From Pasteurellaceae bacterium (GTDB lineage: Bacteria > Pseudomonadota > Gammaproteobacteria > Enterobacterales > Pasteurellaceae): DNA of 30,780 nt. Positions 19,283 through 27,875 of this stretch are shown here, one piece after another. Numbering within the stretch: the stretch's first letter is position 1; each line of letters begins with the position of its first letter. The stretch covers positions 1 through 30,780 of the forward strand of contig CAAELW010000214.1 in assembly GCA_900756875.1 (NCBI GenBank), read 5' to 3'. The position numbers and the translations under genes were made by a program. The notes beneath the pieces are model-generated. The model saw only the letters and a program-made list of their open reading frames with translations, ran no database searches and was not told the DNA's origin.

Positions 19283-20515
19283 ATGCAGCAAAGCAATTGT
19301 AGAAAAAAAATCTTATCAAAACTGACCGCACTTTTTGCTTGTGGTCTGCTTGGCTTTTCATCTTTCGCGCAAGGCAACGATCTCAATCAAATTCAAAAAC
19401 AAATTAAACAACAAGAATCGAAGATCGCCGAACAAAAACGCGCACAAGCTAAACTCCAAGCCAGTCTTAAAGATCAAGAAAGCAAAATTAATAGCGTTGT
19501 CGGTGAATTACGTGAAACAGAATTAAGCTTAAAAGAAATCCGCAAGCAAATGGCGGAAACCGAAAAGCAAATCAAGCAATTAGAAAAGCAAGAGCGCGTG
19601 CAAAAAGCGAAGCTCGCCCAACAAATAGATGCCATTTATCGCTCAGGCGTAAATCCTTCTACCTTGGAAAGAATGCTTTCAGAAGATGCGAAAAAAGCGG
19701 AACGCATGAAAGTGTATTATCAGCATTTAAACCAAGTTCGCATTGATATGATTAACAATCTGAAAGCGACACAAGAGAATTTAGCGAAACAACGTGAAGC
19801 GATTTCAGGGCAACAAAAAAATCATCGCGATCAACTTTCTACGCAAAAGAAACAACAACAAGAATTACAAAAAGCGCAACAAGAACGCCAATCTACGTTA
19901 AATGAACTCAACAAAAACTTAACGAAAGATCAGAATAAACTGGAAACGTTGAAAGCGAACGAAAATGCCCTTCGCCAAGAAATTCAACGTGCTGAACAAG
20001 CCGCTCGCCAACAAGAACAACGTGAGCGTGAAGCTCTTGCTCAGAAAAAACAAGAGGAAGAAAAACGGACCTCAAAACCTTATCAACCAACTGATCAAGA
20101 ACGTAAGTTGATTAATAGCACCAGTGGTTTAGGTACGGCAGCTCGTCAATACAGTCGCCCGGTTTCCGGCCCGACGTTGTATTCCTTTGGTTCAATCCAA
20201 GCGGGTGAAGTGCGCTGGAAAGGTATGGTTATCGGTGCACCAACAGGTACAGCGGTAAAAGCCATTGCAAGTGGTCGTGTTATTCTAGCGGGTCATCTTA
20301 ACGGCTATGGTTATATGGTGATTGTGAAACACGGTGATAGCGACTTGAGTTTATATGGTTTCAACCAAGCCGTATTTGTAAAACAAGGTCAGCTTGTGTC
20401 TGCGGGGCAAACCATAGCGCAAGTAGGTAATACAGGTGAGCTCTCTAAACCGGCCCTTTACTTTGGTATCAGCCGTAAAGGCGTGCCTGTAAATCCAGCC
20501 GGGTGGATTAAATAA
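19283..20515 (+). CDS. envC: Murein hydrolase activator EnvC
   Basis: EnvC is a periplasmic division factor that, recruited by FtsEX, activates amidases AmiA/AmiB to split septal peptidoglycan. The 410 residues start with a signal peptide (cleavage about residue 29, SSFA). A long coiled coil rich in Gln, Lys and Glu follows (about 32-255), then a short linker and a C-terminal LytM/M23 domain (about 300-410). The M23 zinc ligands are absent: the places of the usual HxxxD, Y.H and HxH motifs read WKGMVIGAP, LYGFNQ and ALYFGIS. That degeneracy is the EnvC hallmark. Its stop shares one base with the yibQ start. A USS at 19325-19333 encodes Thr15-Ala16-Leu17 in the signal peptide. The Shine-Dalgarno is weak. 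Confidence 0.94.
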   Translation: MQQSNCRKKILSKLTALFACGLLGFSSFAQGNDLNQIQKQIKQQESKIAEQKRAQAKLQASLKDQESKINSVVGELRETELSLKEIRKQMAETEKQIKQLEKQERVQKAKLAQQIDAIYRSGVNPSTLERMLSEDAKKAERMKVYYQHLNQVRIDMINNLKATQENLAKQREAISGQQKNHRDQLSTQKKQQQELQKAQQERQSTLNELNKNLTKDQNKLETLKANENALRQEIQRAEQAARQQEQREREALAQKKQEEEKRTSKPYQPTDQERKLINSTSGLGTAARQYSRPVSGPTLYSFGSIQAGEVRWKGMVIGAPTGTAVKAIASGRVILAGHLNGYGYMVIVKHGDSDLSLYGFNQAVFVKQGQLVSAGQTIAQVGNTGELSKPALYFGISRKGVPVNPAGWIK

Positions 20516-21357
20516 TGGCAACGTTCTTTCAAAGTGCGGTCAAAAATACGATCATTTTTTCAACCGCACTTTTCTCTGCTTTTACTTTTGCACAAGGCAA
20601 ACTGGCTATTGTAATTGATGACATTGGCTATCATCCGAAAGAAGATGCCGAGGTTTTAGCCATGCCAAAGGAAATCTCCGTTGCAATTATTCCTGCCGCG
20701 CCCTATGCCAAAATTCGCAATCAAGAAGCGAAAGCACAAAATCACGATATTCTCATCCATATGCCGATGCAGCCTGTCAGCAACATTAAAATTGAAGAGG
20801 GTGGTTTGACTTTAGGCTTGTCTGAAGCGCAAGTGAATGAGCGAGTGAAAAAAGCGAAATCTATTGTGCCAAATGCTATCGGAATGAATAATCATATGGG
20901 CAGTGCAGCCACAGCTGATGCGGCATTAATGACCTATTTAATGACCGCACTTCGTGAGCAGCATTTATTCTTTTTAGATAGCCGCACCATTGGAAAATCA
21001 GTCGCGGGCAAAATAGCAAAAGAACAAGGCGTACGTGTATTAGAACGCCATGTGTTTTTAGATGACAGTGATAATTTAGCGGATGTGCAACGCCAATTTC
21101 AAAGTGCGATTCAATATGCACGCAAACATGGCACGGCTATTGCGATTGGACACCCTCGTCCAAATACCGTAGCCGTATTAAAAGCGGGAATAAAAAATTT
21201 ACCCGATGATATTCAATTAGTGAGCATGGGAAGTTTATGGCGAAATGAAAAAATCTTGCCACCTAAACCATTTATCTTACTTTTTAATGATATTCCTGCG
21301 CCAACTTCCGTTGCACCATTTGAGCCAATCCCTTTATTACGGGGTGTGCCAAGATAA
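20515..21357 (+). CDS. yibQ: Divergent polysaccharide deacetylase family protein YibQ
   Basis: This is an exported NodB-fold protein of the DUF610 family, conserved next to envC in gamma-proteobacteria including E. coli. The 280 residues have a signal peptide ending about residue 26 (SAFTFA). Deacetylase-like segments follow: VIDDIGY (Asp35, Asp36), HMPMQP (His82), GMNNHMGS (His127) and AIGHP further on. These resemble the metal and catalytic loops of NodB enzymes, but the substrate is not established. The septal context suggests a peptidoglycan-linked role, which is inference. It is coupled to envC by TAATG. Three USS copies lie inside, two of them inverted within the signal-peptide codons. 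Confidence 0.88.
   Translation: MATFFQSAVKNTIIFSTALFSAFTFAQGKLAIVIDDIGYHPKEDAEVLAMPKEISVAIIPAAPYAKIRNQEAKAQNHDILIHMPMQPVSNIKIEEGGLTLGLSEAQVNERVKKAKSIVPNAIGMNNHMGSAATADAALMTYLMTALREQHLFFLDSRTIGKSVAGKIAKEQGVRVLERHVFLDDSDNLADVQRQFQSAIQYARKHGTAIAIGHPRPNTVAVLKAGIKNLPDDIQLVSMGSLWRNEKILPPKPFILLFNDIPAPTSVAPFEPIPLLRGVPR
20531..20572 (+). other. Intragenic inverted USS pair (hairpin) at the yibQ 5' end
   Basis: AAAGTGCGGT (20531-20540) and ACCGCACTTT (20563-20572) are perfect complements. Inside them AAAAAT (20542-20547) pairs with ATTTTT (20554-20559), leaving a six-base apical loop and a small 1x3 internal loop. The structure begins 14 bases after the yibQ start codon and encodes signal-peptide residues 6-19. 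It is followed by only four T in total, so an efficient terminator is doubtful. Confidence 0.85.
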
Positions 21358-21358
21358 C

Positions 21359-21388
21359 AAAAAGAGCGGTTAAAAACCGCTCTTTTTT
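21359..21388. terminator. Bidirectional terminator between yibQ and narP
   Basis: A 13-bp perfect stem (GAGCGGTT with AACCGCTC extended by five A/T pairs) closes an AAA loop. It has A and T runs on opposite sides. It lies between the convergent genes yibQ (plus) and narP (minus). Confidence 0.93.
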
Positions 21389-21404
21389 ATCGTTTTAAAC
21401 TTGC

Positions 21405-22034
21405 CTATCGACCATTTCGTTCAAAGAATAAGACTGTCGCAGCAACGCGTGAATGAACGTTAAGTTTACGAAGTAAATTACGAATATGCACTTTAACTGT
21501 TTCTTCAGAAATGAAAAGTTGGCCTGCAATTTGTTTGTTAGATAAACCTGTCGCGATTAAGCGTAACACATCCATTTCACGATCGGTGAGTGAATCCATT
21601 GGATCAACAGTATGTTTGCGTTCTAACAGTAAATTTTTGATCGAATCACTTAAAATCACTTCACCTTGTGCAATACGTTTAATTTGCTCAAGTAACACAT
21701 CTGGCTCAGTATCTTTCAATAGATAGCCATCTGCCCCCGCATCGATGAGTGTGAAAATATCATTTTTCGCATCAGACACGGTTAAGATCAAAATTCGCGC
21801 ATCAACACCTTCTGCACGCAAGCCTTTAAGGGTATCTAAACCAGAAAGACCTTTCATATTCAGATCTAAAATGATTAAATCTGGGGATTCTTGAATCGCA
21901 ATGGAAATGCCTTCTGTACCGCTTCCTACATCGGCAACGACTTCAAAATTCTCTTCTAATTCAACTAATTGTTTGATACCACGACGCATTAATGGATGGT
22001 CGTCGATAATTAATACTTTTAACTTTTCTTGCAT
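21405..22034 (-). CDS. narP: Nitrate/nitrite response regulator NarP
   Basis: NarP is a NarL-family response regulator controlling anaerobic nitrate and nitrite respiration genes; its sensor (NarQ) is not in this window. From the ATG at 22034 it has 209 residues with GGAG 8 bases upstream. The longer in-frame reading to 22061 adds nine residues without comparable support. The receiver domain (about 1-125) has Asp11/Asp12, phosphoacceptor Asp57 (IILDLNM), Thr85 and Lys107. A LuxR-type helix-turn-helix (about 148-205, LTDREMDVLRL...SEETVKVHIRNLLRKL) forms the output domain. NarP is favoured over NarL because Haemophilus is known to carry NarP-NarQ only. Confidence 0.93.
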   Translation of the reverse strand: MQEKLKVLIIDDHPLMRRGIKQLVELEENFEVVADVGSGTEGISIAIQESPDLIILDLNMKGLSGLDTLKGLRAEGVDARILILTVSDAKNDIFTLIDAGADGYLLKDTEPDVLLEQIKRIAQGEVILSDSIKNLLLERKHTVDPMDSLTDREMDVLRLIATGLSNKQIAGQLFISEETVKVHIRNLLRKLNVHSRVAATVLFFERNGR

Positions 22035-22131
22035 AATTTTCTCCAAGAGATAAGCGGACAAACATTCTATCGCCTGAAGGCGAAAACATCCACAGCCTTA
22101 GATTACTTCTCAATAGATTTTCGAACGAGGG

Positions 22132-22160
22132 ATTCTATCGGGATTTTGCCTATCTTCCAA
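22132..22160 (-). promoter_or_regulatory. Candidate narP promoter
   Basis: TTGGAA (22155-22160, 4 of 6) and TAGAAT (22132-22137, 5 of 6) are separated by 17 bp on the minus strand. The predicted start near 22125 gives a leader of about 90 nt. A small CGCC/GGCG hairpin lies in that leader (22071-22082). Confidence 0.55.
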
Positions 22161-22180
22161 TACATAATTTGTAGATAAAT

Positions 22181-22194
22181 TTGATTTATCTCAA
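22181..22194. promoter_or_regulatory. Candidate FNR box upstream of narP
   Basis: TTGATTTATCTCAA matches the FNR palindrome TTGAT-N4-ATCAA at 9 of 10 conserved positions. Its centre is about 62 bp upstream of the predicted narP start, a class I activator position (-61.5). This fits induction of narP without oxygen. Confidence 0.65.
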
Positions 22195-22213
22195 GCAATG
22201 CTTTTTGATTTAG

Positions 22214-24718
22214 CTATTCGCAAGTCCTTTTGCTTTTAAATTTGAACGGCATAATACGCATGCCATTTTCTGTCGGATGCAATTGATAAAATTGCGGATA
22301 ATTAAAATTCCGTTGCACCATTTTATACGGATTTTTACAATCTTTCGAGCCGAGTGATTGATAAATCTGATTCACTTCACGCACTTTATCATCTTTTGAA
22401 CCTTCACATTGACGATAAATTTCGAGACGGTTCTTCTCATCTAATAAATAGACGTTAAAGCGATTATCGGCATTATCTTCAAAGAAGAATTGTAAAAAAC
22501 CTTCACTGGCAAACAAATCAATTTCAGGTGGATATCGACGTGCTTCCGGAATAATTTCTTTTTCTTCCAGCTGAGTTGGTAAAACGTCCTCAAAATTGAC
22601 CGCACTTTCTTTTCCACCATCAATAGGTTGCAAACTGATCCCTTTTTCTTCAAAGAAAAATTGCCAGTTTTTCCCTGCTACACGCAGACGAGAATGCGTT
22701 GTAGGACGACTATCGCCTAATTGAATACTGATGCAACGGTTTACAAGTACGCTCACCAAGTTTCGCAATGTGCGGTTGTAGTGTTTACTGTAACAGAAAA
22801 CCTGTATAGAACGGGGCTGATTCACACCTTGATCAATTTTATTAGAAAGCACTTTTAAGGCAAGCAAAATCGCATTCTGCCCTTCAAAATGTAAAGTTCG
22901 AATTTCATTCCACACATTACGGTAAGTGAAATCAATGCTGCCGACCAAACTCTGTTCTAACTGACCAAAACTAAATAAATCACTTGGTGAAATATTGGAT
23001 TTAAGTTCTTCCACTTGTGCGGTTGGGTCATTCACTAAGTTCACTGCAATAAATAGATCGCGGATTTCACATTGGGACGAAAGCGCCTCATTTGTTGGAG
23101 CTTGACCATTTGTATGCGGGAAAAATAACCGTAAATCGGCGACAAAATTACGTAAAGTGAGTTGATCGATATTTTGACTGATTAAGTGCAAACGGGTTTC
23201 AGCGGTCAACAAGCGATTAAAATAAGCCCATGCGACCACTTTATTTAAACTTTCACCGTATTCAATCACGCGTTCTTTCGAGAACATCATATGATGTGGT
23301 GGCTGATTCACCATATACCACCCATCCTTAAAATTCTTATTGCCGCGAACTTCGATAAATGTAAGGTGATCTTCCGCTAAATTATGCGAAATCTGTGGAT
23401 TTAGCAGTGTGATTTTACCGGGTAATTCTTCAAAAGCAGTATAAAGTTTGCGAGAAAGCACCGTAATATCTTGCGGAATCACGCTAGAATTAATTTTATG
23501 TTTGCGTGCAAAATCCACTAGATTTCGATAACTCATCATCAAGAAATTCACCAAATTATTGTGACTTTCTTTCACCCGTTTGATTTTCCAATTTGGACGT
23601 TGATCCAATTCTTCAATGTGCTCTTTTGACCAACCCCATTCTTGAGCCATCATTTTCATATAAGAAATACGCCAGTTTGATGCGTGATATAACGCAAAGT
23701 CTTCTGTGGCTTTCACATAAAAACAAGAACGTACAAAATCAAGACGCTTAAATTCTGAATGTGCAGTCAAATATTGACTAATTCTCTCTAGAATCGCGAT
23801 ATAAGGGTCAAAATGATGTACAGCGGTACTACGACCGGAAAGTAAATCTTCTTTAAATTGACGAGCAATTAAATGGGCATTCGGGTATTCTTGGGCATAG
23901 GTTTCCAACAATAAGATTTTCATCACCGATTTATACGGTGAATCAATCCCTTTATAAAGTTGCCATAAGCTCGCACCGAAATATTCGCTCGCAGAGAATT
24001 GCCCCAATCCACCAAAATCTACCCAATCATTTGGATTAAGCTGACCAGCCGCTACTAGACGCGATACTTCCGCTTCATATTGTTTTTCATCTTCCACCCA
24101 AAAGTGGAGCCACAATAATGGTTTACCCGAAAGACGTACAGCAGAACGATAAAATTCTTCCAACAGCAACATATATTGAGCAGAACCGCTGTTTTCTTTG
24201 GTTAATGGATCGGAATAACGCTCATTACGGAAGCGTTTTTGCGTCATCAGATAAAAATGCATTTCCACATGATATGTGGATGCCCATTGGCTAATTTTCT
24301 TCGTTTTTTCTGCCAAACGTTGTTGATCTTGTTCAGACAGTTCGTCTTGGTGGCACACCCAAATATCTAAATCCGAAGCTGAGGTTTGGCTAATAGAGCC
24401 AAAACTGCCCATCACATAAATACCTAAGATCGGTGAAAAAACAGCATCAGAATTGACCGCACTTTGCACGGCTTCGACAAGCTCAGGATGTTCTTTTGAG
24501 AGAAAATTTTGCTGATAATTGGAAAGGATAAAATCGGCAATGCCTGCAGGGGCATCTTCCACATAACCCGGCAGAGCTGGATGATTAAGATGCAACAACA
24601 GCGGCACCAAAGAGACGATGTGTCGGAATGCATCACCAGAGCCCAGCAATGCTCGATCAAAACGACGTTTATCTAGCGTTTCAATACATTTTCGGGCTTG
24701 AGTGAGATCGTATTTCAA
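22214..24718 (-). CDS. cyaA: Class I adenylate cyclase
   Basis: CyaA makes cAMP, the coactivator of CRP; in Haemophilus cAMP-CRP controls sugar use and natural competence. The 834 residues are close to E. coli CyaA (848). The N-terminal catalytic domain has the nucleotidyltransferase-type GS (104-105) and SDLDIW (Asp116, Asp118). EYFGASLWQLYKGIDSPYK near 243 and NPQISHNLAEDHLTF further on are family signatures. The start is TTG at 24718 with AGGAAG upstream. The next in-frame Met is about 100 residues in, so TTG is needed, as in E. coli cyaA. It is divergent from hemC, an arrangement conserved in enterics. USS copies lie at 22599-22607 and 24456-24464. Confidence 0.96.
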   Translation of the reverse strand: MKYDLTQARKCIETLDKRRFDRALLGSGDAFRHIVSLVPLLLHLNHPALPGYVEDAPAGIADFILSNYQQNFLSKEHPELVEAVQSAVNSDAVFSPILGIYVMGSFGSISQTSASDLDIWVCHQDELSEQDQQRLAEKTKKISQWASTYHVEMHFYLMTQKRFRNERYSDPLTKENSGSAQYMLLLEEFYRSAVRLSGKPLLWLHFWVEDEKQYEAEVSRLVAAGQLNPNDWVDFGGLGQFSASEYFGASLWQLYKGIDSPYKSVMKILLLETYAQEYPNAHLIARQFKEDLLSGRSTAVHHFDPYIAILERISQYLTAHSEFKRLDFVRSCFYVKATEDFALYHASNWRISYMKMMAQEWGWSKEHIEELDQRPNWKIKRVKESHNNLVNFLMMSYRNLVDFARKHKINSSVIPQDITVLSRKLYTAFEELPGKITLLNPQISHNLAEDHLTFIEVRGNKNFKDGWYMVNQPPHHMMFSKERVIEYGESLNKVVAWAYFNRLLTAETRLHLISQNIDQLTLRNFVADLRLFFPHTNGQAPTNEALSSQCEIRDLFIAVNLVNDPTAQVEELKSNISPSDLFSFGQLEQSLVGSIDFTYRNVWNEIRTLHFEGQNAILLALKVLSNKIDQGVNQPRSIQVFCYSKHYNRTLRNLVSVLVNRCISIQLGDSRPTTHSRLRVAGKNWQFFFEEKGISLQPIDGGKESAVNFEDVLPTQLEEKEIIPEARRYPPEIDLFASEGFLQFFFEDNADNRFNVYLLDEKNRLEIYRQCEGSKDDKVREVNQIYQSLGSKDCKNPYKMVQRNFNYPQFYQLHPTENGMRIMPFKFKSKRTCE

Positions 24719-24738
24719 GGCTTCCTACCTATGACCAT
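24715..24738 (-). other. Seven-codon mini-ORF overlapping the cyaA start
   Basis: ATG at 24738 opens MVIGRKP and ends in TGA at 24715-24717, which overlaps the cyaA TTG (24716-24718). The cyaA Shine-Dalgarno (AGGAAG) lies within its last codons. It has no obvious ribosome site of its own and would begin within a few bases of the predicted transcript end. Translation is unproven. Confidence 0.3.
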
Positions 24739-24750
24739 ATAACTGATATT

Positions 24751-24779
24751 ACTGTACCACTTAGCTCATCAGAAATCAA
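24751..24779 (-). promoter_or_regulatory. Candidate cyaA promoter
   Basis: TTGATT (24774-24779, 4 of 6) and TACAGT (24751-24756, 4 of 6) are separated by exactly 17 bp. The predicted leader before the TTG is about 25 nt. I see no convincing CRP box (TGTGA-N6-TCACA) in this gap. Confidence 0.35.
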
Positions 24780-24792
24780 AAATTTAAATGAT

Positions 24793-24821
24793 CTGACTTT
24801 TTGCCCTAAAAATGGTAGCAT
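24793..24821 (+). promoter_or_regulatory. Candidate hemC promoter
   Basis: CTGACT (24793-24798, 4 of 6) and TAGCAT (24816-24821, 4 of 6) are separated by 17 bp. The predicted leader is about 27 nt. The Shine-Dalgarno before the hemC ATG is weak. Confidence 0.35.
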
Positions 24822-24854
24822 AGTGCATATTTCTATTTAAAATCAGCGGTATTT

Positions 24855-25787
24855 ATGGCAGTACTTAAAACCTTAAAAATAGCGACTCGTCAAAGCCCTT
24901 TAGCCCTTTGGCAAGCTAATTTTGTGAAAGATCAATTAGAAAAATTTCACCCAACACTTTCTGTTGAATTAGTTCCGATGGTGACAAAAGGGGATGTAAT
25001 CTTAGATTCTCCTTTGGCTAAAATTGGTGGAAAAGGCTTATTTGTTAAAGAGTTAGAAAACGCTTTACTTGAAAAACGTGCCGATATTGCCGTCCATTCA
25101 ATGAAAGACGTACCGATGGAATTTCCGGAAGGTTTAGGGTTAAGTGTGATCTGTAAACGTGAAGATCCGCGCGATGCTTTCGTGTCTAATACATACCGTT
25201 CATTAGATGAATTACCGCAAGGCGCTATTGTCGGAACATCAAGCTTACGTCGTCAATGCCAATTAAAACAATTACGCCCTGATCTTGATATCCGTTCCTT
25301 ACGTGGCAATGTGGGAACCCGATTAAGTAAATTAGACAATGGCGAATACGATGCCATTATTTTGGCCTCAGCTGGCTTAATTCGTTTAGGGCTAGCGGAG
25401 CGTATTGCCTCATTTATTGAAGTAGAACAGTCGTTACCGGCTGCCGGACAAGGCGCAGTGGGTATTGAATGCCGTGTTGATGATGAAGAAGTGAAAGCAT
25501 TACTTGCTCCACTTTCAGATGCCACTACAACGGTTTGTGTTTTGGCCGAGCGTGCAATGAATACCCGCTTACAAGGCGGTTGCCAAGTGCCAATCGGTGG
25601 CTATGCCATTGAGCAAAATGGCGAAATTTTCTTACGTGCACTCGTCGGAGAAACCGATGGCTCTGCGATTATTCGTGCAGAAGGCAAAAGTGCAGTTGAA
25701 AATGCAGAAGAACTAGGCGTGACCATTGCTGAACAACTTCTAGCACAGGGCGCAGATAAGATTCTGGCGAAGATTTACTCAGCATAG
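24855..25787 (+). CDS. hemC: Porphobilinogen deaminase (hydroxymethylbilane synthase)
   Basis: HemC polymerises four porphobilinogens into hydroxymethylbilane. The 310 residues are normal for the family. The catalytic Asp85 (HSMKDVP) and the dipyrromethane-cofactor Cys243 ([10 protein letters not shown]) are both present, each one greater than in E. coli. Substrate-binding arginines lie in SSLRRQ and SLRGNVGTR. It heads the hemCDXY operon, with only 9 bp to hemD. An intact hemC means this organism probably makes its own heme, unlike H. influenzae. Confidence 0.97.
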   Translation: MAVLKTLKIATRQSPLALWQANFVKDQLEKFHPTLSVELVPMVTKGDVILDSPLAKIGGKGLFVKELENALLEKRADIAVHSMKDVPMEFPEGLGLSVICKREDPRDAFVSNTYRSLDELPQGAIVGTSSLRRQCQLKQLRPDLDIRSLRGNVGTRLSKLDNGEYDAIILASAGLIRLGLAERIASFIEVEQSLPAAGQGAVGIECRVDDEEVKALLAPLSDATTTVCVLAERAMNTRLQGGCQVPIGGYAIEQNGEIFLRALVGETDGSAIIRAEGKSAVENAEELGVTIAEQLLAQGADKILAKIYSA

Positions 25788-25796
25788 GAAATCACC

Positions 25797-26558
25797 ATGG
25801 CTGTACTAGTCACTCGCCCCGATGAACGAGGAAAAGCCCTCGTTGACCAGCTGAATCAAGCCGGTGTGGTTGCCTTGCATTTGCCTTTGCTTTCTATTGA
25901 GGCAGGGGCTGAGTTGGCTCAATTACCGACAAAACTTAATCAGCTAAAAAGTGGTGATTATGTGTTTTTGGTTTCAAAAAGTGCGGTCGATTTTGCGGAT
26001 AAAACCCTGAAAGATATTGGCTTTAGCTGGCGTCAAGATTTACAATACTTTACAGTTGGACATAGAACGGCACAGCATTTTTCCTGTCAAACTGAATGTA
26101 CTGTTCGTTATCCAATAACGTCGGAAAATACTGAAGGTGTATTAAATTTACCGCAAATGGCAGAATTAACAGATAAAAACTTGTTAATTTTACGTGGTAA
26201 CGGTGGACGAGAATTACTACGTGAACAGGCCACACTACGCGGTGCAACTGTTGAGACAGTAGAATGTTACCAACGCACGCCGATTAGTTATAATAACGAA
26301 GAGCAAACCAGTATTTGTATTCGTTCTGGTGTGCAAACCCTTGTGGTAACAAGCCTTGAAATTTTGCAGGCGTTAATCGAATTTGTGCCTGAAAATGAAC
26401 AAAATTGGCTAAAAAATTGCTGTTTAGTCACGGTAAGTCAACGCATTGCGGATGTCGCAGTACAACAAGGTTGGCATAATGTGGTGGTTTCCGCTGGTGC
26501 GGACAATCAAAGTCTACTTAATACCTTACTTAATGAAGTAACTCCCCTTTCTCACTAA
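25797..26558 (+). CDS. hemD: Uroporphyrinogen-III synthase
   Basis: HemD cyclises hydroxymethylbilane to uroporphyrinogen III with inversion of ring D. The family is poorly conserved, and the call rests on several points together. The 253-residue size and the VTRPDERGKALVDQL start match. FLVSKSAVDF near 58, ILRGNGGRELL near 130 and a LVVTSLEIL segment near 180 also fit. The gene directly follows hemC. The 9-bp spacer contains AGGAA as ribosome site. A USS at 25979-25987 encodes the SAV of KSAVDF. Confidence 0.93.
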   Translation: MAVLVTRPDERGKALVDQLNQAGVVALHLPLLSIEAGAELAQLPTKLNQLKSGDYVFLVSKSAVDFADKTLKDIGFSWRQDLQYFTVGHRTAQHFSCQTECTVRYPITSENTEGVLNLPQMAELTDKNLLILRGNGGRELLREQATLRGATVETVECYQRTPISYNNEEQTSICIRSGVQTLVVTSLEILQALIEFVPENEQNWLKNCCLVTVSQRIADVAVQQGWHNVVVSAGADNQSLLNTLLNEVTPLSH

Positions 26559-26567
26559 GGAAAAGAT

Positions 26568-27866
26568 ATGGCGAAAGAGAAATTAACCCCTGAAACGACA
26601 GATGAAATCCAAGCAACAGATGCAGTGGAAATTCAAACTGAAGATCGCGAGCCTGTTGCGCCACGTACACAAACCGTTGTGAAGAAAAGTGGTACTGGAT
26701 TAAGTTTATTGGCTATTCTCATTGCACTTGGCGTAGGTGGTGCAGGTTATTATTTTGGCCAACAAAAAGTGGATGAATTCCAACAAAAATTGACCGCACT
26801 TGAAGCTCAAATCAATAATAAAACGGTGGTTTCAGCACCTGCTCAAGACGTAAAATTTGATACCACACAGCTTGCTCAATTAGAGTCTGCGAATAAAGCA
26901 ACGCAAAACAAAATTGCGCAAGTAGAAGAGCTAATCAATGCAAAATCACATGAGTTAGTTGGGTTACAATCACAGATTAATAAAGTGAGCGCTCAAGCTA
27001 ATGCTCAACAACCAACTGATTGGTTATTCTCAGAAGCTGATTTCTTGCTCAACAATGCATTACGCAAATTAGTGTTAGATAATGACGTTGACACAGCGGT
27101 TTCACTCTTAAAACTCGCTGATGAGACTCTTGCTAAAGTGAATAACTCACAATCCGCAGCTATTCGTAGTGCCATTAATCAAGATCTGAAACAACTTCTC
27201 TCCGTAGCTGGCGTGGATCAAAATGCGGTCATGCAAAAATTATCGCAATTAGCTAATACGGTTGATGAGTTACCTGTGTTAGATGTGAATTTCGGTGATG
27301 ATCAAAATGCAACAAAATTATCAGATTCCCTGTCTGACTGGGCAGAAAATGCAGAAAAAAGTGCGACCTCATTCTTGAATCACTTTATCCGTATTTCACC
27401 GAAACATGGTGCGGATCGCAAAGAGTTATTAGCGCCAAACCAAGATATCTACTTACGTGAAAACATTCGTTTACGCTTACAATTAGCGATTATGGCGGTG
27501 CCTCGTCAACAAAACGAGCTTTATAAACAATCTTTAGAAGCCGTCGCATCTTGGATTCGTAGCTATTTTGATACCAATGCTGAAGTGACTCAAAGTTTCT
27601 TAAAATCAGTGGATGAATTATCTGAAGTATCCATCTATGTGGATGTGCCAAGCCAATTACAAAGCTTAAGCATGCTTGATAAGTACTTAAATCGTACACC
27701 TTTAGATGTGCAGAAAGTGGAAATCAAAGCAGAAAAAGCGGTTGATAATTCACCAAGAAAAGAAGAAGTAAAACCGGCACCTGAAGCGAAAGCGGAAGAG
27801 CCAAAAGCTGAAGAAAAACCCGCTGAAGCACCAGCTGCACAACCGGCAACTGAACCCCAACAATAA
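26568..27866 (+). CDS. hemX: HemX membrane protein (HemX/uroporphyrin methyltransferase-like)
   Basis: The 432-residue protein is the HemX product of the hemCDXY cluster. Many databases label it uroporphyrinogen-III methyltransferase, but no SAM-methyltransferase motif is visible, so that label is doubtful. A cytoplasmic N-terminal tail (1-43) precedes a single membrane helix (about 44-64, GLSLLAILIALGVGGAGYYF). A coiled coil (about 65-145) and a helical periplasmic region follow. A Pro/Ala/Glu/Lys-rich tail spans about residues 385-432. TAAGGA, formed with the hemD stop codon, is the ribosome site. A USS at 26793-26801 encodes LTAL at the start of the coiled coil. The precise role in heme synthesis is not established. 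Confidence 0.9.
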   Translation: MAKEKLTPETTDEIQATDAVEIQTEDREPVAPRTQTVVKKSGTGLSLLAILIALGVGGAGYYFGQQKVDEFQQKLTALEAQINNKTVVSAPAQDVKFDTTQLAQLESANKATQNKIAQVEELINAKSHELVGLQSQINKVSAQANAQQPTDWLFSEADFLLNNALRKLVLDNDVDTAVSLLKLADETLAKVNNSQSAAIRSAINQDLKQLLSVAGVDQNAVMQKLSQLANTVDELPVLDVNFGDDQNATKLSDSLSDWAENAEKSATSFLNHFIRISPKHGADRKELLAPNQDIYLRENIRLRLQLAIMAVPRQQNELYKQSLEAVASWIRSYFDTNAEVTQSFLKSVDELSEVSIYVDVPSQLQSLSMLDKYLNRTPLDVQKVEIKAEKAVDNSPRKEEVKPAPEAKAEEPKAEEKPAEAPAAQPATEPQQ

Positions 27867-27875
27867 GGATAGATA

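Noticed and set aside
19279..19302. Mini-ORF MYAAKQL overlapping the envC start
   Set aside because: It has no ribosome site and no stop/start overlap suited to coupling; an ATG four bases upstream in another frame is easily chance.
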